Below are positions 7,625 to 14,277 of a stretch of 14,277 nt of DNA, piece after piece. The translations under genes were made by a program, and so were the position numbers. Source of the DNA: an uncultured Acidimicrobiales bacterium (GTDB lineage: Bacteria > Actinomycetota > Acidimicrobiia > Acidimicrobiales > UBA10347). The notes below the pieces were generated by a model. The model was not told where the DNA came from. It saw nothing but the letters and a program-made list of their open reading frames with translations, and ran no database searches. The stretch covers positions 1-14,277 of the forward strand of contig CALDGN010000155.1 in NCBI GenBank assembly GCA_937942965.1. The letters run 5' to 3'. The stretch's first letter is position 1; the number at the start of each line of letters is the position of its first letter.

Positions 7625-8704
7625 CTAGGCGAGATTGATCGCCGGACGACCGAGGCTGCGCAGCAGTCGGAAATGTGACGCGATTGCTGCTCGCACCGAT
7701 GGGTGCGAGCGGTAGGTCACGCCGTGCGCGGCGCAGAGTGCTTCGACGTGTGGACGTAGCTGGTGGTACACGGTGTGCGGTAGCGACGGCGCGAAGTGGT
7801 GCACGACCTGCAGGTCGAGCCCGCCGGTCATCCATCGCACGATGCGACCGCGAATGCCGCTCGTCGTGACGTCGGCAGTGACCTGCGCTTGGAACTCGAC
7901 GAAGCCGGCATCGGCGGCGCTCGGATCAGCGAACTGCTCGACGTTGTCCACGGCGTGCGCGATCTGCACGGTGAGTGCGAGCGCAAGCCCGACACACCAC
8001 GAGGCGCCGGCGCTGACCAGTAGTGCCCACGGCCCGAAGACGGCGACGGGAATTGCGATCGCCCACGTGACGAACACGAGCTTGCCGAGTAGAAACGCGA
8101 TCACTTGGAACGTCGTAGGCCGGGCAGGCATGCGCTGGTTCTTGACCTTGCCGCGAACCAGGTTGGCGAAGTCGGCGACGAAACTCTGCAGCGTGATGAA
8201 GCCGTAGAGGACCGGCGCATAAAGGTGTTGGAAGCGATGCCACCAGCGCCTGCGCTGATGCGGGCTAAGGCGAAGGAACGGCGCTTGCTGAATGTCGGTG
8301 TCGGTGTCGGCGACATTCGCGAAGTCGTGATGCACCCCGTTGTGCTTGAAGCACCAGACCATCGAGCTCGCGCCGAATACGTCGAGCCAGTAGCCGACGA
8401 GCCGGCTGCGACGAGGGCTCGACGAGAGCGCTCCATGATTGGCGTCGTGCATAACCGCGGCGATCGACGCGTAGAACACCGCCATCAGGCCAGCGACGCC
8501 AAGTGCCACCAAGATCGGCGATGACCGGCCCAGCATGACGAGCAGGTACGAGCCGATGAATCCCGAGACCACCGTCGCAGCCTTGTAGCCAAGGCGGCGT
8601 CGTCCTCGACGCAGTCCATCGGCGCCAAGGCACGAGATCAGGTGAGCGCGGACCTCATCGAGGGTGCTCGGAAGGGACGGTGAGCGGACGTCGGTGACGG
8701 TCAT
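7625..8704 (-). CDS. Membrane fatty acid desaturase, front-end (linoleoyl-CoA/delta-6-like) type
   Basis: A 359-residue integral membrane di-iron desaturase. The three histidine boxes are present: HDANH (86-90), HNGVHH (121-126) and QVVHH (299-303). A Gln in place of the first His of the third box is characteristic of front-end desaturases. The block after box two (DTDTDIQQAPFLRLSP, then HRFQHLYAPVLYG) is typical of bacterial linoleoyl-CoA desaturase-like proteins. Hydrophobic segments occur around residues 42-58, 63-84, 200-225 and 228-250. No cytochrome b5 domain is fused, so an external electron donor is needed. The frame extends to 8848, but that would overlap the upstream ABC gene; ATG 8704 is chosen, with GGGCGGAG directly before it (spacing is short). 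A perfect 15-bp palindrome lies 20 nt upstream of the start. It is convergent with the metF-like gene, 15 bp between stops, and no clear terminator is seen there. Confidence 0.92.
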   Translation of the reverse strand: MTVTDVRSPSLPSTLDEVRAHLISCLGADGLRRGRRRLGYKAATVVSGFIGSYLLVMLGRSSPILVALGVAGLMAVFYASIAAVMHDANHGALSSSPRRSRLVGYWLDVFGASSMVWCFKHNGVHHDFANVADTDTDIQQAPFLRLSPHQRRRWWHRFQHLYAPVLYGFITLQSFVADFANLVRGKVKNQRMPARPTTFQVIAFLLGKLVFVTWAIAIPVAVFGPWALLVSAGASWCVGLALALTVQIAHAVDNVEQFADPSAADAGFVEFQAQVTADVTTSGIRGRIVRWMTGGLDLQVVHHFAPSLPHTVYHQLRPHVEALCAAHGVTYRSHPSVRAAIASHFRLLRSLGRPAINLA

Positions 8705-8723
8705 CTCCGCCCATGCTGCCAGA

Positions 8724-8738
8724 TGGACACTGTGTCCA
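8724..8738. promoter_or_regulatory. Perfect 15-bp palindrome, putative operator before the desaturase gene
   Basis: TGGACACTGTGTCCA has two 7-bp arms around a single central base. It occupies the middle of the 43-bp gap between the ABC exporter stop and the desaturase start. The single-base centre rules out a stable hairpin, so a DNA-binding dimer (a TetR-type lipid regulator would fit) is the likelier reader. Confidence 0.55.
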
Positions 8739-8747
8739 CAGCAATGG

Positions 8748-10571
8748 CTACTCGGTGGAACCGATCCAGGCCTCGTGCAGCGCCGTGTACGGGCCGCCAG
8801 CGTCGACGAGTTCGTGGTGGGTTCCGATTTCGGCGATCCTTCCGGCATCGAATACGACGACGAGGTCGGCGGCTTCTGCGGTCGCCAATCGGTGGGCGAT
8901 GCTCACCAAGGTGCGGCCCTCGGAGAGGCGTCGGATTGCCCGGGTAAGGACTTGGTCGGTCTCAGGGTCGACCGCTGAGGTGGCTTCGTCGAGGATGAGC
9001 AGACCAGGGTCGGCCAGCGCGGCTCGAGCGAGTGCCACGAGTTGGCGTTCGCCGACCGAAAGGCTGGTGCCACGTTCGCCGACTTCGGTCTCGAGGCCCT
9101 TCGGCAACCGCTGCACCCACTCGGTCAGAGAGAGCGTTTCGAGCACGGCCGCAATGTCGGCATCGGTTGCACCGACGCGGCCGAAGCCGATGTTCTCGCG
9201 CACGGTCGTGTCGAAAAGGAAGCCATCTTGGGGCACCATCCGGACCGTCGCGAGCCGGGCGTCGCCGCCGACCTCGGCGAGCGGGATGCCGTTGAGACGA
9301 ATCTCACCAACCTGCGGGTCGGCAAATCGGCACAGCAGCTTGGCGATGGTGCTCTTGCCCGAACCGGTGTGCCCGACAATTGCCGTGTTCGTGCCGGCTG
9401 GAATCCGCAAGTCGACATCCTTGAGGACCGGGTCAGCGCCTCGATACGAGAACGTGACCCCCTCGACATCGACGGCGACCGGACCATTCGGCACTGGCCG
9501 CCCAGGGACGGGGTCGACGACGTCGACGGGGCGGTCGAGAAGGTTCAGGATCTTGCGCCATGATGCGACGGCGGTCTGCGTCTGATCCAATGTCTCGGCA
9601 AGCTCGCCGGTCGGTTCGAGCAGCAGCGTGGTGAGGAACATGATCGCGATCAGATCGCCAGCTCCGATGCCCCACGCATCGGCCTGCTGGACGCCGATCA
9701 CCGTGACGGCCGCAAGCGCGAGCGCACCGAAGAAGTCGCCGACAACGAAGACACCAGACATGTACCGGTTCGCGACGATCGCTCGGTCGTAGCGCTCATC
9801 GACAGCGTCACCGACCCTGCGGCGGCCGAGCTCGGTCGCTCCGTACGCCTGGAGCACGGGTAGCCCGTTGATCGTCTCCGAGAAGCTGGCAACCATCTCA
9901 GAGACCGCAGTGCGGAGCCGGTCGTACGCGGCGAGTTGGTGCTTCTGCAACCAGCGCAGCAGGGGGATCACCGGGATGTAGCAAATGAGCACGACGATGG
10001 TCAGCTGCCACGAATACCAAAGCAACACGAGCAACGTGCCAAGGAGCACCGCAGGGTTCACGGACCACGCGTAGAGGCCCCACTGGGCGAAGCGGGCAAG
10101 GCCCTCGACGTCGCTCGTCACTCGAGCGAGGAGTACGCCGCGCCGTGTCTCGTTGTGGTCGGCGATGGAGAGCTGGTGGACCTTGCGGAACGCTCGTTGA
10201 CGCAACCCAGCGAGGGTTCCCTCTGATGCTTCGACGAGTCGGCGGGTCGTGAGATACGAGACCATGGCGGCCACGAATACGACGACGGCGATGACCGCCG
10301 CGGAACGCACGACGGTGCCGGTGTCCACACCGCCCTCGGCGAGGATGCCCCGGTCGATGGCTCGCTGAAGGAGGACCGGTATTACGAGGCGGCTCACGGC
10401 GACGCCGAGGCCCATCATGACGGTGGCTCGAAGCCCAACAGTGAGCTCAGGGCTCGTGGCGATACCGCGACGCAGGATCTCGATCGCGCCACCTTGTGCG
10501 GTGGGTGCGTCGTCGAGAACGTCGATTGATGCGTCGTCTGGCCCGGTGTCGTGTTCGGTCGCCGCAGTCAT
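8748..10571 (-). CDS. ABC exporter half-transporter, subunit with catalytic Walker B Glu and degenerate signature
   Basis: A 607-residue fusion of six-helix exporter membrane domain (about residues 45-340) and ATPase domain (about 370-600), preceded by an acidic tail of about 30 residues. ATPase motifs: Walker A GHTGSGKST (400-408), Q-loop Gln448, signature LSVGE (504-508) instead of LSGGQ, Walker B LLILDE with catalytic Glu529, and switch His560. Its ATG overlaps the stop of the next-upstream ABC gene (ATGA, 10568-10571), so translation is probably coupled and the two products form a heterodimer. In that dimer this subunit's Walker motifs face the canonical signature of its partner and make the active ATP site, while its own degenerate signature completes the inactive one. 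Substrate cannot be read; the heterodimeric LmrCD/BmrCD-like exporters handle drugs, lipids or peptides. Confidence 0.95.
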   Translation of the reverse strand: MTAATEHDTGPDDASIDVLDDAPTAQGGAIEILRRGIATSPELTVGLRATVMMGLGVAVSRLVIPVLLQRAIDRGILAEGGVDTGTVVRSAAVIAVVVFVAAMVSYLTTRRLVEASEGTLAGLRQRAFRKVHQLSIADHNETRRGVLLARVTSDVEGLARFAQWGLYAWSVNPAVLLGTLLVLLWYSWQLTIVVLICYIPVIPLLRWLQKHQLAAYDRLRTAVSEMVASFSETINGLPVLQAYGATELGRRRVGDAVDERYDRAIVANRYMSGVFVVGDFFGALALAAVTVIGVQQADAWGIGAGDLIAIMFLTTLLLEPTGELAETLDQTQTAVASWRKILNLLDRPVDVVDPVPGRPVPNGPVAVDVEGVTFSYRGADPVLKDVDLRIPAGTNTAIVGHTGSGKSTIAKLLCRFADPQVGEIRLNGIPLAEVGGDARLATVRMVPQDGFLFDTTVRENIGFGRVGATDADIAAVLETLSLTEWVQRLPKGLETEVGERGTSLSVGERQLVALARAALADPGLLILDEATSAVDPETDQVLTRAIRRLSEGRTLVSIAHRLATAEAADLVVVFDAGRIAEIGTHHELVDAGGPYTALHEAWIGSTE

Positions 10572-12316
10572 CGGGCCGCCTCGTAGGCGGTCACGAGCGC
10601 CCGGTAGCCGTCTTCGTCAAGCAGGTCGTCGTGCGCCCCGGCAGCTGCGATGCGCCCCTGGTCGATCCAGATCACCCGGTCGGCCAAGCGGATTGTGGAC
10701 AGGCGTTGGGCGACAACGATGGTCGTGGCCGAGAGCGTCGTACGCAGCCCGTCGAGGATGCGTTGTTCGATCTGCGGGTCGATGGCGCTCGTCGCGTCGT
10801 CAAGCAGAATGACCTGAGGCTTGCGGACAAGGGCCCGGGCAAGCGCAACGCGTTGACGTTGCCCACCCGAGAGCGTCACGCCGCGCTCGCCGACGATCGT
10901 GTCGAGCCCCTTAGGGAGCACATCGAGGAACTCGCTGACCTGCGCGATGTCGATCGCGCTTTGGAAGTCGGCCTCGGTTGCGTCGCCCGGCAAGTCGATG
11001 TTCGATCGCAGAGTGTCGGCAAACAGGAAGCTCTCTTGGAACACAAGAGCGATGGCGTCCGTGCGGTCTTCGACGCTGATGTTGCGCAGCGAGGTGTCAT
11101 CGAGCAGGACCTCGCCCGTGTCTGGGGTCAACAGACCGGCGAGCAACTCACAGACCGTGGACTTGCCGGAGCCAGTCGAGCCGACGATGGCGACGATTTC
11201 GCCCGCCGGCACGTCGAGGTCGATGCCATGCAGCACGGGCTCGGCATCAGGCCAGCCGAAATGAACATCGCGCGTTGCGACCGGCAACGGACCGGAACCG
11301 ATCGGGCGAACATCGATCGGATCATCGACGACAGGTAGCGAGAGGGCGTCGGTGATTCGATCGTGCGCGACAAGCGACGGAGGAAGGGTCTGCAAGAAGA
11401 AGCCGAAGACCCGCATCGGCACCGCAAGCACGGTGAACAACGAGGCGATCTGCACAAGCTCACCAGGTGTCACGGCGCCTGCTTCGATGCGAAAGACGCC
11501 GATGGCGATCACGGCAACGATGCCCAGGTACGGCAACGTTCCGATTGCGGAGTCGAATGCAGCTCGAAGGTAGCCGACCCGTTTGCGGTGCCCCTTGAGG
11601 TTGGCGACGGCGACGTCGAAGCGGGCCGCTTCTTCGTCGGAACGTCCGAGCGTCTTCACGACGAGTGCGCCGTCAAAGCTCTCGTGTGCGATCGAGGAGA
11701 CGACGCCGACTCCCTGCTGCACGAGCGCAGCAGGGGCCTCGACCCGACTCGTGTACATGCGGTTGAGCAGGACCATGGTGGGGAACACGAGGAACGACAG
11801 AATCGCCAGCGGAATGTCGATCAGCAGCAGTGCAATCGCCGAGAAGATGGCGAGAAACACGACACCGAGCGAGAAGGGCAACGGGTGCAGGACCTGCACC
11901 ATGACGTCGGCGTCGTTGTCCGCTCGCGAGATGAGCTCGCCGACCGGCAAGCTGCGCCGAGACGCTGCCGGCAGTGCGAGGTAGCGGTCGCGCAGTCGGT
12001 GTCGGAGCGTTCGGGACACGCGTTCGCTGAACATGCCGGCGAAGTACCGGCGGGTGACGATGCCCAACATGCGAACGATCGCCACCGTGATGATCGCGAT
12101 GCCGGCCAACACGAGCGAGCGGGTTGATGGCTCTTCGCCATCGAACGCGGGCAACACGACCCGATCGGTTACTCGACCGAACACGACCGTTGCACCGACG
12201 CCAGCGCCGGCATAGACGGCTGCGCCCGTGACCGCGATGGAGAACGGACCTGGATGCATGCGGATCATCATCCGAACGAGCTCGAGGCCCGCGCGCACGC
12301 CACGTGGTTCCGTCAT
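10568..12316 (-). CDS. ABC exporter half-transporter, subunit with degenerate ATPase residues and canonical signature
   Basis: A 582-residue half-transporter with membrane domain (about residues 20-320) and ATPase domain (about 345-580). ATPase motifs: Walker A GSTGSGKST (379-387), Q-loop Gln427, canonical signature LSGGQ (482-486), Walker B ILLDD with Asp507 where the catalytic Glu should be, and Gln537 in place of the switch His (VVAQRLST). These two substitutions are known from the degenerate-site subunit of heterodimeric exporters such as TM287/288 and BmrCD. The longer frame begins at a TTG (12337); ATG 12316 is chosen because AAAAGGAG precedes it by 6 nt. It overlaps the partner gene by 4 nt. 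The MFS gene lies 97 bp upstream in the same direction; TAACGT in that gap could be a -10 box, so the ABC pair may have its own promoter. Confidence 0.95.
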   Translation of the reverse strand: MTEPRGVRAGLELVRMMIRMHPGPFSIAVTGAAVYAGAGVGATVVFGRVTDRVVLPAFDGEEPSTRSLVLAGIAIITVAIVRMLGIVTRRYFAGMFSERVSRTLRHRLRDRYLALPAASRRSLPVGELISRADNDADVMVQVLHPLPFSLGVVFLAIFSAIALLLIDIPLAILSFLVFPTMVLLNRMYTSRVEAPAALVQQGVGVVSSIAHESFDGALVVKTLGRSDEEAARFDVAVANLKGHRKRVGYLRAAFDSAIGTLPYLGIVAVIAIGVFRIEAGAVTPGELVQIASLFTVLAVPMRVFGFFLQTLPPSLVAHDRITDALSLPVVDDPIDVRPIGSGPLPVATRDVHFGWPDAEPVLHGIDLDVPAGEIVAIVGSTGSGKSTVCELLAGLLTPDTGEVLLDDTSLRNISVEDRTDAIALVFQESFLFADTLRSNIDLPGDATEADFQSAIDIAQVSEFLDVLPKGLDTIVGERGVTLSGGQRQRVALARALVRKPQVILLDDATSAIDPQIEQRILDGLRTTLSATTIVVAQRLSTIRLADRVIWIDQGRIAAAGAHDDLLDEDGYRALVTAYEAAR

Positions 12317-12413
12317 GGCGCGCTCCTTTTCGAACAATCGGCGTCAAGGGGAGACTCCACGTTACGGCGTCGAAGTCCGGCCGCAGCGGAGATATCGGTC
12401 ACCCCGAACCCGC

Positions 12414-13613
12414 CTAGATCTCTACGGCCCCGTGTCGCCGCCGAACCGTGATCGCGGTCGCCAAGGTCAGCACGACGAGCGTCCAAGAGATCACCGAATA
12501 CTGCACCAATGTTCGCGGCACATCGTTCCTGGCGCCTTCGGCGAGGCCAACGAGAATCGATCCCCACAACGCCCGCCCTCCGAGCGAGTTAAGGCTCAGC
12601 AGGGTCGCCCGATGCCGCTGTTCGACGTGCGGTGCAACCGCGGCCGAAATCAGGATCGGGGCCGAGGCTCCTTGAATCGATCGGAGCACGACGAACAACA
12701 AGATGATCACGTGTTGGAACGCCGCCATCATCGTGACGATGAGCGCCGACAGTGCTCCGTAGGCGACCAAGGTGGCTCGGACCCCGAATCGTCGCGCCGT
12801 TGGTGTGCTCAGTCGAGCGGCTGCACCGCCGACCAGTCCCATAATGGCCAGTACAAGACCTGAGATCAGTGGCGTTGAACCAAGGTCATCAGCTGTTCTT
12901 CCGAGTGCACCGGCGAGCCACGGTGTGAAGAGGTTGAACGCGACGTGCTCGAGCACGACCATGGCGACGCCGTAGCCGAAGATCCAGCGCAACGGCACGT
13001 TCGAGAGGTAGCTGAGGCAGCGCTTCACCTGACCGACGACTGATTCTGCGCGACCGAGATGTGGCGGCTCCGTGAATTGGAGACCCACCGCGAACTGGAT
13101 CGCCGCGAGGACGAACGAAATGAGGAACGGGATGCGTAGGTCGATCAGGCCAAGCGCGCCGCCGCCGATGGCTCCCAACGTTCCGACGACGCGGGCACGG
13201 GAAACGATGCGCGCCTGGCGATCGGCGAACTCATCGGCACGGCCAAGTGCCTCAAGTGTGTCGTAGTGAAAGCTGACGTCGCTTCCGGACAGGCTGGCGT
13301 AACCCGCAGCGACGAGCACGTTGCCGGCGGCCATCGCGACGTAGGCGTCGGAAAGCAGCCAGCATGCGAATGCAGCCATCCAGGCGATGCCGACGAAGCG
13401 GAGTGTCGGGACGCGGCCAAACCGGTCGCTTGCCCAGCCCGAGGGAACCTCGAACACGACCACCGACAGGTAGTAGATGCCGGAGAGCGCGATCGCTCCG
13501 TCGACATCGAACCGCGACCAGTTGAACAGCATCAGCACGACGCCCCAGGGCGCGGTCGACGTCAGGATTTCGAACCACCCAAAGAGGCGGAGGTTGCGTT
13601 CGAGAGCGGGCAC
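12414..13613 (-). CDS. Major facilitator superfamily transporter
   Basis: A 399-residue, very hydrophobic protein with about 11-12 predicted membrane helices. The MFS motif A lies between helices 2 and 3: Gly59-Trp-Ala-Ser-Asp63-Arg64-Phe-Gly66-Arg67, then a further basic residue pair in the C-terminal half (ARRFGVR) at the equivalent position. Acidic and aromatic residues in helix 1 (GWFEILTS) resemble drug-exporter-type MFS proteins, but the substrate is unknown. The only in-frame start before the upstream TGA at 13653-13655 is GTG 13613, which has no good ribosome binding site. It is divergent from the copper chaperone gene with 67 bp between starts, and is the first gene of a minus-strand run of MFS, two ABC subunits and desaturase. 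Whether it is co-transcribed with the ABC genes is unclear. Confidence 0.9.
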   Translation of the reverse strand: MPALERNLRLFGWFEILTSTAPWGVVLMLFNWSRFDVDGAIALSGIYYLSVVVFEVPSGWASDRFGRVPTLRFVGIAWMAAFACWLLSDAYVAMAAGNVLVAAGYASLSGSDVSFHYDTLEALGRADEFADRQARIVSRARVVGTLGAIGGGALGLIDLRIPFLISFVLAAIQFAVGLQFTEPPHLGRAESVVGQVKRCLSYLSNVPLRWIFGYGVAMVVLEHVAFNLFTPWLAGALGRTADDLGSTPLISGLVLAIMGLVGGAAARLSTPTARRFGVRATLVAYGALSALIVTMMAAFQHVIILLFVVLRSIQGASAPILISAAVAPHVEQRHRATLLSLNSLGGRALWGSILVGLAEGARNDVPRTLVQYSVISWTLVVLTLATAITVRRRHGAVEI

Positions 13614-13680
13614 GCGGGCGACAGCAGATTTCTTGGGGCAGCGGGAACTCCATCATGACCTGTGGCGACCATGACTGCTG

Positions 13681-14229
13681 ATGACTTTGCTCCGCCGTCT
13701 TCTTGTTGCGTTCGCCCTTGTTGCTGCACTTGCCGCCTGTGGCGGTGACACTGCGACCTCTGCCGATCTTGAGTTCACCGACGTGTGGACACGCCAACCC
13801 GCTCAAGGGCAGCCGAACGCTGCCGTGTACGGGACGGTCACCAACACCGGTGGCACCGACGTCACGATCACCGGCGCTTCGGTCGAGATCAGCGATCGTG
13901 TCGAGTTGCACGAGGTCCTTATGGACGATGGCTTGATGACGATGCAGGAACGAGACGGTGGGTTCGTGGTGCCTGCGGGCGGTTCGATCACGCTGGAGCC
14001 TGGCGGCCTCCACGTGATGGTGTTTGGCATCGACGCCGACACATATCCGACCGATGCGCTCGACGTCACGTTCAGCTTCGATAGCGGCGAGCCCACGTTC
14101 GCGAGCGCCGAAGTTCGTGCCATCGACGGCGACAGCATGAGCGGCATGGACGACATGGACCACTCCGATATGGAGATGGATGACATGGATGACATGGACG
14201 AGATGGACATGGAAGAAACCGACGGCTGA
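13681..14229 (+). CDS. PCu(A)C periplasmic copper chaperone lipoprotein with Met/Asp-rich tail
   Basis: A 182-residue protein. The N-terminus is a lipoprotein signal: Arg5-Arg6, a hydrophobic core, and LAAC with Cys20 lipidated. The body is a PCu(A)C (DUF461) domain. Its copper site is seen as His77-X10-Met88-X22-His111-X-Met113, very near the family pattern H-X10-M-X21-H-X-M, with the usual GLMTM, PAGG and EPGGLHVM blocks. The family carries Cu(I) outside the membrane to the CuA site of cytochrome oxidase or buffers copper. The tail (residues 151-182) has nine Met and one His among Asp/Glu, a probable extra Cu(I)-binding segment; the repeated GAY-ATG codons make this a low-complexity stretch of DNA. 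ATG 13681 is the only start in frame before a TGA at 13672, and no ribosome binding site is obvious. A SCO- or Cop-type gene would be expected next. Confidence 0.93.
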   Translation: MTLLRRLLVAFALVAALAACGGDTATSADLEFTDVWTRQPAQGQPNAAVYGTVTNTGGTDVTITGASVEISDRVELHEVLMDDGLMTMQERDGGFVVPAGGSITLEPGGLHVMVFGIDADTYPTDALDVTFSFDSGEPTFASAEVRAIDGDSMSGMDDMDHSDMEMDDMDDMDEMDMEETDG

Positions 14230-14256
14230 TCGCAGGATTCGGGTTCACTCATCGGC

Positions 14257-14277
14257 ATGGGTTCTTCGACTGCCGCA
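14257..14277 (+). CDS. Possible start of a further gene, cut by the window end
   Basis: ATG 14257 opens seven codons to the end of the window (Met-Gly-Ser-Ser-Thr-Ala-Ala), 27 nt after the copper chaperone stop and on the same strand. There is no clear ribosome binding site. The position fits a second gene in a copper-chaperone operon, but nothing about its identity can be said. Confidence 0.25.

Noticed and set aside
7610..7632. Bidirectional terminator between the metF-like gene and the desaturase
   Set aside because: Only a 5-bp TCGCC/GGCGA pairing with a long loop is visible, and there is no T-tract on either strand.
7625..13613. MFS, ABC pair and desaturase as one new functional system
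   Set aside because: They are on the same strand, but the 97-bp and 43-bp gaps contain possible separate promoter or operator elements, and no shared substrate is evident.
13654..13675. CATGAC direct repeats in the MFS/copper chaperone divergent gap as a copper operator
   Set aside because: Six-base repeats 16 bp apart are weak evidence, and they do not resemble known CsoR or CueR sites.
13252..14163. 303-codon minus-strand frame crossing the MFS start and the copper chaperone
   Set aside because: It overlaps two genes with clear family motifs in other frames and shows no domain of its own.

Overview
The window reads as high-GC actinobacterial chromosome, most likely from the Acidimicrobiia (Ilumatobacter-like). 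This is inferred from codon usage dominated by C or G at third positions, GTG starts, TANNNT -10 boxes placed exactly 6 nt before start codons (leaderless style), and the gene families present. I found no tRNA, rRNA, CRISPR array, insertion sequence or phage gene. Genes are densely packed and no gap exceeds about 185 bp.

Layout. Left edge (1-2800): the C-terminal part of a single-span membrane protein (+) meets manA (mannose-6-phosphate isomerase, -) tail to tail with 2 bp between the stops. A secreted FG-GAP/VCBS-like lipoprotein (-) lies upstream of manA. Middle (2800-7609, all +): a GhrA-type 2-hydroxyacid dehydrogenase, a secreted HExxH metallopeptidase with a proline-rich linker, then formate-tetrahydrofolate ligase (fhs) followed by a divergent methylenetetrahydrofolate-reductase-like gene. 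Fhs and the MetF-like protein form a folate one-carbon pair: formate enters at 10-formyl-THF, and the MetF-like enzyme would act at the methylene/methyl-THF level. Right part (7625-13613, all -): an MFS transporter, a heterodimeric ABC exporter whose two genes overlap by ATGA, and a front-end-type fatty acid desaturase. The MFS gene and the ABC pair are separated by 97 bp and may or may not share a transcript. Right edge (+): a PCu(A)C periplasmic copper chaperone lipoprotein with a Met/Asp-rich tail, and possibly the first codons of another gene.

The protein families are all recognisable. The most interesting content is regulatory. (1) Two tandem 17-bp palindromes of the form GTTCC-N7-GGAAC lie just upstream of a good -10 box before fhs. 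(2) The peptidase leader can fold so that its ribosome binding site is paired, and it has mutually exclusive alternative pairings. (3) A perfect 15-bp palindrome sits in the 43-bp gap before the desaturase. (4) The ABC exporter shows matched sequence asymmetry: Asp/Gln substitutions in one subunit and a degenerate signature in the other, predicting one dead and one live ATP site. I do not see a clearly new multi-gene system. The fhs operator and the peptidase leader are the best candidates for undescribed biology.
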